A DNA stretch of 21,470 bases. Source: Pigoraptor vietnamica. Its lineage: Eukaryota > Opisthokonta > Filasterea. The position numbers and the translations under genes are program-made. The stretch spans positions 1 to 21,470 of the forward strand of contig CALSCQ010002072.1 in assembly GCA_943704525.1 (NCBI GenBank), given 5' to 3'. The notes beneath the pieces were generated by a model, which worked only from the letters and a program-made list of their open reading frames with translations, did not search any database and was not told where the DNA came from. Each line of letters begins with the position of its first letter. Position 1 is the stretch's first letter. Shown here one piece after another: positions 1 through 11,263 of the stretch.

Positions 1-3000
1 GGGGGGTGAGAGCCTTGCAACGGAAGTGCATCTGCGATCGCTTGCAAAAAAGGAACACGGCCTCATCCTCAAGACAAAAGAGGCAAACACAAACGCACCT
101 TATTGCCGGTGATGAAGGCGGCAACGCCTGAGGACCCGCTTGTCTTCGCTTCGGGGAGAGCGCCAACGGATCTGCGCGTGACTGCTAGTGTGAGTGCATG
201 CTCCTGCTGCCAAACAGGGGGCACGCGCGCATGGAGTGCACGCAGCGCGCAACAGCGAAAGTTTCACCCGTGCCGTGTCTGCGTACGTGCCTGTTCAGAG
301 CGAGGAATGTGCGGCGGAGGCTTCGCGACACCTGGCCGTTCGTCTGCGTCAGGGACTCGCGGAGCGTCGGAACGAATCGCTCGGCGAGGTGGTTGGGCAC
401 CTGGAGAAACGCACGGTGTCAGTCACTTTGACGGGTGGAACACTTTCTGGGTGCCTCTGTGTGCCGGTGCGTCTGCATGTGAGGCAAGCGTGCACAGTGG
501 CCAATCTCGAGCAATACCATACTCAAACCTCCGTACAAACTGCGACCCAGATTACATCCCTCTGCTAGCCACCCCCCCCAACACTCATGTCCCAGTGTGC
601 ACGCATGCGGAACGGCCACCACACACGTCGGCACCCACCGCCTCTCCGCCCTGCCCGTCGAAGAGCGCAAACACGGCGTCGTTCGGATTCCGCTCGAACC
701 CGTGGATGCGCAGCGAGCACGTGACCGCGTCGTTGTCGCCGTCGGTCGACAGCCGCGCGACGCCCGATCGCCACGACAAGGGCCGCTGGACACAGAGACC
801 GCACAGGGACGTCAATTCAAACAAAGGCCTCACAATCACGTGACACGCACGTCCCCATGAAGACAATGCCGGCGGAGGAAACAAAGAGGGAATTGAAAAC
901 GTAGTAAGTTGGACAAGAGGGCATAGGCGTGTGAAGGGCGGACATCGCTCACGTACCGGCTCCACACCCGAGTCGACTGCTCCGCCAGGGGACAGAAACT
1001 GCGCCTGCGCACCCTGAGACCCCGCTGACGACGACGAAGACGTCACAGGCTGTGGCGTCGCAGTGACGGAGGGAAGGTCGGACACGCTGGTTCCGCTTGT
1101 GGTCTGCTGGAGGGAAACTGGGGTCGACGACTGGGAACGGTCCGTCTGGCTGTTCGTGCGCTTGTCACGTGGGACGCCCGTTTGCGAGAGGGCGTCGAGG
1201 TCGCTGATGACCTTCGACAGCCGCGCAGGGACCTTTCATTTGGAATGAATGCGGGGAATAGGACGATATCGGAGTGAGTGGACTTGCGCCAGGCGCGCAG
1301 AAACAAATAAATTGAGAAGAAGAAGAAATGAATACGGCGATAAAGCCAATTCACGATCTCGAAACGTTCACGCACGCACGCATGGGAGGCGCCTAAACAA
1401 CAAATGCATGAGCACACCGCACGCACACTGCATCACACCCACCGTCCCCACGCGACGCGTGCCCTCCAAGTCAATCAGCTTGATCGCGTGCAGTGCGGCA
1501 AACTCCTTCTCGAGATCGACCACGAGGCGCCTGTTGCCGCTGATGTCGAGGTGCGTGAGGGTAGGGTTCTCGCTCCAGTGCCACTCCTGCCGAGGCATGC
1601 CCTGTGAGAATAATGGGTTTGCCGTAAGAGTGAGCACAACAGAACGACGAGTAACGACACGTGCGCAACGCGCATGCTCGCACACCATTGTGCCATCAAA
1701 GTAAGACACAAACACGAACTTCAGGAACAGACGCGCGGCGCACGGACACGCAGAGGAAAGGCCTTCACCTGAATGTGGGGCAGCATACTGAAGTTGTTGT
1801 CGCGAATGTCAATCGACTGGAGGTTCTTCAGCTTGGAAAACTCGACGGGGAGGTTGCTGTGCGAGAACAAACCCCGGTCAACAAACGCCTCGAACACGAT
1901 TGCACGCACGGAGGCAGCCTCAAACCGTAGCTGCCCCATCGACTCATTCGAGATAGTGGGAGAACACGTGTGCATGACACTCAGAGTGATAGCAGGCGCC
2001 TGTTGAGACTGTACGCGCGAGAGAGGACACGCGCAAAAAGGACAGGACGGCGCACATAAACGCACCTCAGCTTGTTGTTGGCGAGGAATATGTGGCGGAG
2101 GTTAGACGCGTTGGCGACATCCGGGGCGATCGACACGAGGCCATTGCCGGACGCTGCGAAGCGCAAGAGGTCACGTGAGTTGTTGCACGACCAATGTCAC
2201 GCACGCGCACAACGGACTAATGATGCGCCAAAACAGACGTCCGATGCATACGCGACACGTGAGGGAAGAAGGGTCACGCACGCACCCAGCGGTCTACAAA
2301 AGATTCGAAAGAGAGGCTCAATGCATATACGTAGCAAGAGAGGAGGGGCCTTGCACGTGACAGGATCGCACGTTTGTGTGACGCACCGCACAGGATCTCC
2401 AGCTGTCCGAGGTGTCGGATGGTGTCCGGCGGAATCGTCGTCATCGAATTGTTGCCGAGATGGAGGCTCGCGAGAAGGGGCATGTCGCTGTACAGAGGGA
2501 AGATAACAGGGAATTAGGCACTCAACGCGAATGTCCTCGTACGAGGATGTGGTTGACGGGAAAGCGGGTCAATGCGAGGAACATGTGCAACGGCCAGCGA
2601 GCAACGAAGATGGGGGACGCCGATCGCACAAGCCACTGCTGATGTGTCCGTTACACAGAGACGAGTTCTTCTCGTCGGCCATACGAAACGCACCGAATGA
2701 CAAAGAGGCAGCGGTCCGTCAGCTGGTTGTCGCCGAGGTACAGCTCGCGAATGGAGGACGTCCTAAGTCGTGAGAATAGCGTCAGTCGCAAATGCAATGG
2801 CCGCTTCAGTCCTCCACGTCATGCGCCAAGAAGGACTTTCGTGGGATAACATGCCCGATTCACTATGCGACCATTAATACAAACTAAAGAAAAGCGAAGC
2901 ATCGCAACGAGAGAAAGTGAGCAACAGAAGACGCACCTCTGCAGCGGCGCCGCGTTCTGCGAGAGCGGAATGACGACAGGCCCAGTGCCTTCGCCCAAGC

Positions 3001-5693
3001 GAATCGAATCGATGGCATCCTCGTCGAGCCTGTTGCGCACGTGACAGCAATACAGCAAGGGCGTGTGAGGGACAAGGCGAGTGCCAAAAGAGATGTGGAT
3101 ATGTCAAACAAAAAGGCACGCGAGCGTCAAGAGATGGGGATGATGTCAAACAAAGGGGCACGTGCGAGCGACAAGGAGAGTGTCAAAGAGATGGGGATGA
3201 TGCCAATCAAAGGGGGCTCGCCACGTGCGAGCGGACAAAGAGAACTCCGATCAGCGCAAACCAATACAACAAGAGGGAGAAGCAGAGTGCGTGTGATAAG
3301 CGACGCACCGGAATGGCCCGCTGAGGTACTGCAGGTGGTTTGAGCCGGCGTTCAAGTACTCAAGCGCGGGCAGCCACCTGCACGCGTGGATTCGCATTAA
3401 TAAACGGATGGACACGACAAGGGCTTTAGAGACAATACAAGCGCTGCGTGTAAACAGGTATATCGCACCGGCGAACGTGAGACACAAAGGAAGCACGACG
3501 CCTGCACGCACAGCGACCACCCACAGAATGTCGTCTGGGAGCGCGGGAATTGCGTTGCCGACGAGCGAGAGCCGCTTGAGGCACTTCATGGCGGACCAGT
3601 CGTCGGGAAGTGAGCTGATCTCGTTGAACGCGGCCGACAGCCACTGCGACGGGCAGATGCCCCACAGAGGCACGCGTGAGGAATGCGTACCACGTGTCAC
3701 ACACATCCACGCACACCGCCGCCTTCGGAGCAGAGACACACAAGGAGACTCAATTGCGCACAATGCCACGCTCACCGCCCGCCTTCGGAACACAGACACG
3801 CAGCCCCTTCCCATCCCTTGCATGCGACCAACACACGGAGACTCTCAAAACCAGCACCAGTGACTAACCAAAATGTGGACATCCATATCCATGTGCATCC
3901 ATGTGATTGGTTGCTTCATGCACATACACACACGCACAGACACGCACACAACACACACCTCCAGGTTGGGCAGGCGCGCAATGGTTGACGGGAGGGACCG
4001 GAGCCTGTTGCCGTCGAGCACGAGCGCCTTGAGATTCGCAAGATGGAAGAAGACGTCGGGGAGTGCGGCGATTGTGTTGTGGGAGAGATCAAGCACTTCA
4101 ACGCGCGCAAAGTCCGCCGACGGCTGGAAGGAGCGAAGGCCGTTCCGAGCGAGAATGGCCGTGGTCACGTGGGGCGAGCAGAGCGGAAGAGAGCCAAAGC
4201 TGTGGCGTGGAGTGAGAGGAAGAAGGAGAGGGCTCGTAATGAGCGATAACGAACGGAGATAAGCGGAGCGTGCATCGAGTGTCCACGCGCATAGAGACGT
4301 CGGGTAGACAGGACACGGAGTCCAACACAAAGTAGAAAGCGATGAACCTGTTGTCATTGCAGATGAACCGCTGGAGGCGCGCGAGTGCGAGGCGAGGGAG
4401 TTCGTCGAGGGCGTTGTGAGAAATGTCCAGCCGCGTCAGGTTGACGAGGGACTCCAGCCACGACGGCAGCGATTTGAGCTTGTTGCTGCGCGGATCGTAC
4501 ACGGAATTGAGACACTCGCGCCGCTCGCACACACACGAACATACGCACACACAAACACACAAGGGAAAAACAGGCAACAAAAAAAAAGATAACACAAATA
4601 CACAGAAGGCACACCAACCCGGACACGCGCAATGCACAGGCCGCTCACCGGCTGAGCTGGAGGTACTCGAGTTGCGTCAGCTGCGCGAGTCCGTCGGGGA
4701 GAGACTCGACCTCGTTCTCGCACACGTCCAACTCGCGAAGTGCGGTGAGTTTTGTGAGGGGTGCCGGAATCTCAGTGAACCTGCGACATTGTCGATGAGC
4801 CGCCGTCGGTTGCGACAACGCGAGAAATGCACTGGCCGATATGCGAACAGCGAGAGGGAGAGGAGAAGGAGGAAGAACGGCGATTGCGGGAGAGACCTCA
4901 TTTCTTGGCAGTTATAAGGGTGGAGGACACATCGATTCAGCGATTGCGAGAGAGGGAGCGAGGGAGGGAGAGGTACAGGGAGGACAGTCGGCTTGAGATC
5001 ACAGGGGCTCTTCCCACTCACTGGTTCTGGCGAATGCTGATGCTCGTCAGGCTCGTCATCTTGCAGATTGCGTCAGGGAGTGACGTCAGCGAGTTGTTCG
5101 AGAGGTCCAATCGCTGGAGACTCTTGAGAGTGCACAACTCGACGGGAAGCGCCTAACGGTGGGCCAAGGTCAGCGTGCAATGTACTAAACAGGGCAAAGA
5201 GAGTCTTGTTCGCCCAGATGCAGGCAAATCCGACAGCAGAGCACAATAAAGGTGAAGCAGAATACGAACATTCCACATTAGAGCCGACTTGTTACCTGCA
5301 GAAAGTTTCCGGCGAGGTTGAGGACCGTAACGACTGTCTCTATGGCGGAGAGGGGAAGGGATATCTCGAGCGGAAGGCGGTTGTCGTCGCCGAGAAACTC
5401 GTCGAGGTTCTGATCGGATAGATCGAGGCGCGTCGTCTGTTGTGTGCGTGTGCGTGTGTGTGCGTGTGCGTGTGGTGTGTGTGTGTGTGTGTGTGTTTGT
5501 TTGTGTGTGTGTGTGTGTGTGTGCGTGTGCGTGTGCGTGAGCGTGTGCGTGTGCGTGTGCGTGTGCGTGCGTGTGTGTGTATTACATGTGCGCGTGTGGA
5601 AATAACCGCGCATTAGTATGCGTCCGCCGGAAAATTTGTGCGATGAACGTGGAAAGGGTGTCACAATCGCGGATACAAGCATGCGGACATTGT

Positions 5694-5738
<45 letters not shown>

Positions 5739-7396
5739 TTACACGGGCGCACATTGCATGCGCCAGTAACCCACAAGCTCGTTCTTCTCCGTGACAGCCT
5801 CGAACGCCGCCTCCATTCGCGCCTTAAAGTCCGAATGGTCGTTCACCTGCACAGAAAATTGAAAATTGAAAGGCACTATTAGCGGCTGACGTTGGCAAGC
5901 AGTAGTTCACAGACCACTGCCGCCAACACAGACGCACACCGCACACACTGCACGCACACTATCAATGCAAACAGCTTGAGCCCATGACCACGCTATTTCA
6001 TACACGTGCGCGGACACAACCACGTACACATGCAAGCACACGCACACCCTTCCTCATAGCAGCCGCGAAGTGAGCCCTTCGACATCACTCAGCGCAAACG
6101 CACCACGGGCCCATAGTCAATGTAACAGCTTGAGCACATGACCACACTATTCAGACATGTGCGCGGACACAACCCCTCGATAGCACTCAGCATGAACGCA
6201 CCACGGGCCCATTGTCGCTCATGACGAATCGGAACAAGTTCGAGTGGTCGTATCGCCCTTGCAGCTGGAGGTTGTCCTCGTCGCAGTAGCCGCTCTCTTC
6301 AAGCCACTGCTTCTGCATGATCAGCGGCGCTTCGTCGTCGCGCAAACGGCGCTCTGCTCGCACGCAAGCACGGAATCGAATGTTAGGCAATGGAGTGAGG
6401 ATTAGGTTAAATCATGGACGTGTGTCCATCGACTTCACGAAGGCAATAGAGAGAGCGGAGGACAGCGGTCGTGACGGATAATGGAAGAGGCAGCAGGAGG
6501 GACCGATGCAGGGTCGTGTGAATGGCGGGCGCAGGGACAGAATGTGAGTGGTGCGTGCGTTCTCTGCCTGACACAATGCGAAGCCACACCGATGTCGTTA
6601 CGCTGTACGTAGAGGTGGAACATCGACGTCTTCGACGCGTCCAGTCGCCACTTTTGCGCCGCAAGCGTCACGAGTTCGCGCGCATGCGTGCGAATGTCGC
6701 AGTGAATCGTCTTGAAGCTCAGGTCGCGCTGGTAGACGCGGATGTACGCGCGCGAGTAGAGCGTGAGCCACTTTCCGCGGCCGATTATGCTGCTGCGGTC
6801 GGGCTTCTCGAATTCCACTGCATGTGCGAATGAACAACGTCGCGAGTTGAGTGCAGAGAAATTGAAAACTGAAGAGGGAAGGAAATCACTCACACTTGCA
6901 CGGCACGCACACTCACACGCCCGCAACACTCACACTTCGCCAGCGCCTCGAGATCCCTCGCTTCCTGCGACGTACGCCGACCACCGGGCGCAGACCGGTG
7001 CTTCTCCATCGTGAGGATGCGCTGCGCTTTCGTGAGCGTGCGCTGCCATGCCTGATTGACGCCCGACGACGGGATCGGAGACCCACGGGACGTGTCGTGC
7101 GTGGTCGTCGACGTGCGTGATGCGACAGGGAGCGGCGAACCCGGCTGGCTGGAGATTTTCAAGGGAAGACGCCTCGTTTGTACGCCGAGGTGCTTCAGCT
7201 GGAGAGTGGCAACGTCCCCTGTTGTCGAAGCACAGCGGGCGCAGTATGAATGTTGGGAATGTAAATCGCGCTTCGCACCCAACGTAATCTTCAGAATCGC
7301 CACAGTGCTCACGCAAGGTAAGCCCAACGCACCCTTTGAGAGTCGCAGCATTTTGTTGTGCTTGTCCCACAGAGGGACGCCATCGTCGTAGTACAT
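1..7396 (-). CDS. RA-LRR-PP2C signalling protein, adenylate-cyclase/PHLPP-like (3' partial)
   Basis: The gene starts at the ATG at 7396 and leaves the window at base 1. Exons I can close in phase are 7396-7333, 7218-6934, 6817-6602, 6353-6202, 5846-5745, 5436-5296, 5152-5022, 4780-4649, 4485-4348, 4199-3959, 3643-3525, 3377-3309, 3029-2937, 2762-2694, 2487-2387, 2153-2066, 1856-1769, 1601-1443, 1232-957, 785-639, 400-268, about 184-99, and about 40-1; the last three boundaries are less certain. About 1010 residues are visible. Residues about 134-236 look like a Ras-association domain (LRDDEAPLIMQKQWLEESGY). Residues 274-796 hold about 20 leucine-rich repeats of 23 residues (for example LQRLDLSNNSLTSLP). 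Residues 797-888 are Ser/Thr-rich. A PP2C domain then begins, with FALFDGQGG and later SLRRTFLALNRHV. The W-x-W-x-EN and ISGNRRL motifs after the repeats and the LRRTFL stretch recall fungal Cyr1-type adenylate cyclases; PHLPP phosphatases share the layout. Whether a cyclase domain follows lies outside the window. Function in Ras-linked signalling is inferred from family. Confidence 0.88.
3060..3235. repeat. Degenerate tandem repeat in an intron
   Basis: Three imperfect copies sharing gagatggggatgatg and caaacaaaggggcacg lie in the intron between exons 12 and 13 of the RA-LRR-PP2C gene. Unit length is irregular, about 50 to 60 bases. No coding sense is evident. Confidence 0.6.
5437..5580. repeat. 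TG-rich microsatellite (CA-rich in the pre-mRNA)
   Basis: Mixed TG and TGTGCG units fill the 3' part of the intron between exons 5 and 6 of the RA-LRR-PP2C gene, ending three bases from the acceptor at 5436. In the minus-strand transcript the tract reads CA-rich. It is complementary to the tract at 5697-5735 in the same intron. Confidence 0.95.
5697..5735. repeat. CA microsatellite (UG in the pre-mRNA)
   Basis: About 19 uninterrupted CA units lie nine bases inside the predicted donor (5744) of the same intron. In the transcript this is a UG tract next to the 5' splice site. Confidence 0.95.
5958..6215. repeat. Diverged direct duplication covering an exon 4 splice donor
   Basis: The segment around 5965-6015 (cagcttgag, then gtgcgcggacacaacc) recurs at 6118-6176. 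The segment at 6086-6112 (actcagcg, caccacgggcccat) recurs at 6185-6212. The second pair includes the exon 4 donor of the RA-LRR-PP2C gene, so the intron carries a copy of the real 5' splice site with its flanks. Copy spacing is 154 and 98 bases, so about 56 bases have been gained or lost in one copy. Confidence 0.8.
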
Positions 7397-7949
7397 CTTA
7401 CACCACGACCCTTTCGGTCGGGTTGTCGGTGTCTATTGGCGCGATGGCCGTCCACTCATGTCCACTTTTCGCAAAGTACCTAGAGAGTCGCCCTCTCGCT
7501 GACAAACGGAGGGGACGGACCAGCGAATAATATGCAGAGAGAAAGACAAGCGCACTCGCGGCGTCGACGGAGAACGAACTGGCGCTTTGAGCGTTCCGAA
7601 AAGCGCGTTCAAGCCGCCCAAACAAACCGTGACGTCAGGGATGCCCGCAAGTCAAAAGGCGTCATAATGGCATCATTTTGTAATGTCGCCCTTGTGACGT
7701 GGTGAGACGGAACTTGTCCGTGACGTCACGCCGAGATCATTGACTGGTTCCGCGCGTTTTTTAGCGTGCACACATCGGCGCTTCAAACAAGGTGGGCATC
7801 TTTCTTCGCGTGTCCAAGCGACGTCTTGCTTCACCGAGGACGCTGTTTCGCATTTATTTTGCGTATCGGTGTGTATGCTGAAGGTGACGTCGGCGGCGGC
7901 GTGACGAGAGAGCACACAAGGGTGCGCCCACGCAATCGCTGGTCGCAAG
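7397..7949. promoter_or_regulatory. Divergent promoter region between the RA-LRR-PP2C and membrane-protein genes
   Basis: The 553 bases separate two head-to-head start codons (7396 minus, 7950 plus). I see no convincing protein-coding exon. TGACGTCA occurs at 7630-7637 and, inside a longer palindrome, at 7721-7728. TGACGT half sites lie at 7695 and 7885. No TATA box is evident. Both 5' UTRs must lie here, but their starts cannot be placed. Confidence 0.6.
7721..7728. promoter_or_regulatory. Perfect CRE-type palindrome TGACGTCA
   Basis: The 8-base site is embedded in the palindrome cgtgacgtcacg. In many eukaryotes TGACGTCA is bound by CREB/ATF-type bZIP proteins. A second copy is at 7630-7637. 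Binding here is inference. Confidence 0.5.
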
Positions 7950-10863
7950 ATGCGCCGTCTTCTTGGAGACTTTGACTTCTCGCCGCGCGTGCAGGTGCGT
8001 TAGATGCGCGTTTGAAGGATACACTCGATGCATGCGCACTGGAAGGTTGCAAACGTCAAATATGCGGCTGTTGCGCCGGCACGGTTGTTGTGGAGTTACA
8101 CGCTAATCTCACACTGATTTGTGCGATTCCGTTAAGAACTGGCTCCGTCTTGTGGACTGGGAAGACGAGTGTCAAGCGGCGGGTCTCGTAGTGGCGACCG
8201 CACTCAATGGCGCGCTGTTTGTGCTCGCCGTGTGGGAGGACTGGTGCGTTCGCGTGCAATCGTTATTATTTTTGGCCAACTCGCTGCCTACAGCAAGTCA
8301 TGTCTGCGTCACACAAACAGACGCGCACACACACGCGCACACTTGCAAGAATTGAACGTCCCCTTTCCAAAATTGCTTTGGTCAGACACTGCCGTGGGTG
8401 GCCGCGCAGTTCTAACCGTTCCCTAATACTCGCCCAGGGATCGATCCGCAAACGGCGGCTCAAGCGGGTTCTCGCTCAAGATGTGCGTCGCACTCTTTGC
8501 GCTGAGCATGGGCGTGTTTTACTGCTACGCGAGCGGCTGCAAGCGGTATCACCTACTCCGCACAGAATACGAGGACGCTGCCGCACAGAGGTCGGTTCAT
8601 GTGTGGTGTGTCACATGTGTGTGTGTGTGTGTGTGTCCATGCGATTATGTGCGTGAGTATATGACGAGTGTTGTGGCGTCCATGCGATTATGTGCGTGAG
8701 TATATGACGAGTGTTGTGGCGTCCATGCGATTATGTGCGTGAGTATATGACGAGTGTTGTGCCGTCCATGCAATTATGTGCGGTTGTGTATGACAAGTAT
8801 TGTTGTGGCGTTGGGTATTGACTGGGCTCACACTCTCGGCACAACCACAGTCCGAACGCGAAGCTCACGCACATTTACACGAACATTCCCGAAAGCGACA
8901 GCGACGATGAAGAGAGTGAGTGCGCACGCGCGAGTGTGCAAGCCCTTGTTTCGTACGTCTTTGCCCGTGCTCATGTCTCGCCCACAGCGCCAGTGCGATA
9001 CCCGCCGAGACAGACCCTCTTCCAAGCTGTTTCCTCGCGCGTCTCTGCCTTCTATCGCGCACTGCAGTCGCTTGCGGGCGCAACGCACGACGAGCCCCTC
9101 CGCCGTGCGACGGTCGCTGTGGAGCTCACCGTATGGCACCCGTCGCCGTTCTTCCGCATTCTCTTTTGCCTGTTCAGCCCCGTCCACGTGGTCATCGTGG
9201 TTAGCCTATCGATGCTGGGATCGGTGGGTGAAGGGAAGCACGTGGGTTCGATTCCGGCGTTCACTTCTTCCCTCGCACACACACATATTATGTATGTCAG
9301 CGTTGTGCTTCAAATCAGAAGTTGCGCCACGACTTTCGCACACACATGCACACTGCTGCAACGTCTCTCTTAACATTTAACAGCATGCGTTTGGTGCGAA
9401 CTGTCCGCGCATCGCATACACGCTACTGTTGTGACCGGTCCTCACCGACGTTACTCCCTTCCCTCCATGCCACCCACACGTTGCCTGGATTCCAGACTTC
9501 GCATTCCTCCCGCGTGAAGGTGCCGATTATTCTCTTCTTCTTATTCTCCAACTGCGCACGTCTGTTACCCCGCTTATTCGATTGTCCAGACTCTACCGCG
9601 TCTTTCTGCTCTCCCCTGTGACTATGCATGCCACTCTGTAGACTATCCATGCCGTTTGATCCCCAGGGTCGCGTATGGCTGCGCTCACCGTGTGCCTCTG
9701 CTTCCGCTTGTGTGCGCGCAGCTGTTCTACGCGGCGTCCACGCACGCCCTCCTGTCGCTCATGCTGCTGCGCGTCGTTCAGCTCTTCGAAGATCTCATCC
9801 GGGACAGGCAACTCATCAACACAGAGGCCTACAAGTGGGTTTCTTCTCTCACCCGCGCTCAAAGGAAGCTCCCCTCCCTCTCCTTCTCCTATCGCGTGTG
9901 TGGTCGCTAACCGCACAGAGTCCTCTCTTCCCTCTTTCGCGCACATGCTCTGCACATCTAGCCCGTGTGTGTTTTGCATTCGTGAAAGGTCGCATGTTCG
10001 TGAGCATGATTTTTGACTGATTAACGCGCAATACTTCCAGGGAGCTCAACCGCGTCGCTGCCGCAATGGCGCCTCAGTACGGGCGTTATTTGCCGGGATA
10101 TGCGAAGCGACCTGCACGGTGAGTGTGCGTCGATACCCCCCCCNNNNNNNNNNCCCCCCCCCCCCCCCCCCCCCCCCTCTCTTCTCTTCATGGCGCATAT
10201 ATACATATATTATATAGGCGCACATGGCGCGGAGAACAGCGCACGTGTCATTCTAAAAACGTTCGTCCTCTTTCTGCACTCACGCACCTTTATTGTATCC
10301 GACAGTCCCACGAGCGCTTCAGGGCACCATCCCCACCTCGACCTCCGCACTCCCCCCGAGAACGACGCATCCCAACGACAAAGGCAGTCCACCCAACAGC
10401 GCCCCAAAGTGGCGCCCTTGCGCGTGACCCCTATCGGCACGGACGCAACAACACGCGTGGCCGCAACTGCCACTGCGCCTTCGCAGTCGCACCATCCGTC
10501 GCCTTCGCCGACGGCACTCTCGGGAAGGCTCGAAGGCGTGACGGATGAGCGGTTTTCGTTCCGATTGCGGAGACAGGGCAGCAACACGGCGGGTGACAGC
10601 TCGCCACCGACGCCGACGCACCGGTCGTCGTTTGGACACATTGCGCAGATCCACGACCCAGGTGAGGATATGCGTGCACACGTGGCGGGAGCGCTGGAGA
10701 GAAGAGAAGATGATAGGGCGAAAGTTTGCGATTCTCTTTCTCGAATGTACGAGTCGCCTTTGATGTTAACTGACCCGACTTCTACGCACATGCAGGCGCA
10801 GGTTCGCTTGCGTATGGCCACACGCGTCCCGCGGGAGTGCGCCTGGGGGGCCTTGCTGGCTAG
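7950..10863 (+). CDS. Multi-pass membrane protein, possibly reticulon-like
   Basis: Ten exons: 7950-7994, 8137-8243, 8438-8590, 8851-8915, 8988-9223, 9384-9430, 9667-9834, 10041-10118, 10306-10661 and 10796-10863. They sum to 1323 bases (440 residues plus stop), with every phase matching. Hydrophobic stretches include AAGLVVATALNGALFVLAVW, CVALFALSMGVFYCYASG, FFRILFCLFSPVHVVIVVSL and the run leading to STHALLSLMLLRVVQLFEDL. An acidic serine loop, ESDSDDEE, lies between the second and third. The spacing of paired long hydrophobic segments, and the end DRQLINTEAYKEL followed by YGRYLPGYAKR, resemble the end of a reticulon domain, which would place it in tubular ER. The match is by eye and weak. 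The last 140 residues or so are Ser/Pro/Thr-rich and look disordered. If the last intron is retained, the frame stays open to 10879 and the C-terminus differs. An unrelated polytopic protein is the alternative. Confidence 0.72.
8636..8810. repeat. 43-bp minisatellite
   Basis: Three close copies and one decayed copy of a 43-base unit start at about 8638, 8681, 8724 and 8767 (shared core catgcgattatgtgcgtgag). They follow a short TG run at 8616-8636. The array sits in intron 3 of the membrane-protein gene. Confidence 0.9.
10137..10177. other. Poly-C tract with assembly gap of ten Ns
   Basis: Ns occupy 10144-10153 and C residues flank them on both sides. The tract lies in intron 8 of the membrane-protein gene, so the true intron length is unknown. 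No coding sequence is interrupted in my model. Confidence 0.97.
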
Positions 10864-11263
10864 ACTGGAGATGTCCTAATTACACCAGAGAAGAATTTGC
10901 ATTTTTCACATGTCGCGCTTTGTTTATGTGCCTTTTAGCGCTGCAACACGCACTATAGATCAAAACAATGCAAGGGAGAGCGAAATGCCCGATCCCCGCC
11001 ACACGCGAAGTGAGAGAAAAAGAGTTGAGGGCGTATGTGGGGTACGAAATTGTATCAAGAATAGAGAGATAGAGAGACCTCGGTTCGACGCAGTCCATAG
11101 GGAATAAACCCCATGAGAGAGAGAAAGAGAGACGAGGACGTTCGAGAGGGCAAGCAGCGAGAGGGGAGCAACGCAATGCGAAAATAACGAGGCCGCACGC
11201 ACGCACGCACGCACGCGCAAACGCCAAACCGCGCGCACGCAACATTATCGTCCGTTACGTCCG
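10864..11263. other. Convergent intergenic spacer
   Basis: The 400 bases lie between the stop codons of two genes that face each other. A plus-strand AATAAA at 11103-11108 could serve as poly(A) signal for the membrane-protein gene. The rest is purine-rich and ends in a short CGCA repeat (11193-11220). I see no gene in it. Confidence 0.55.
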
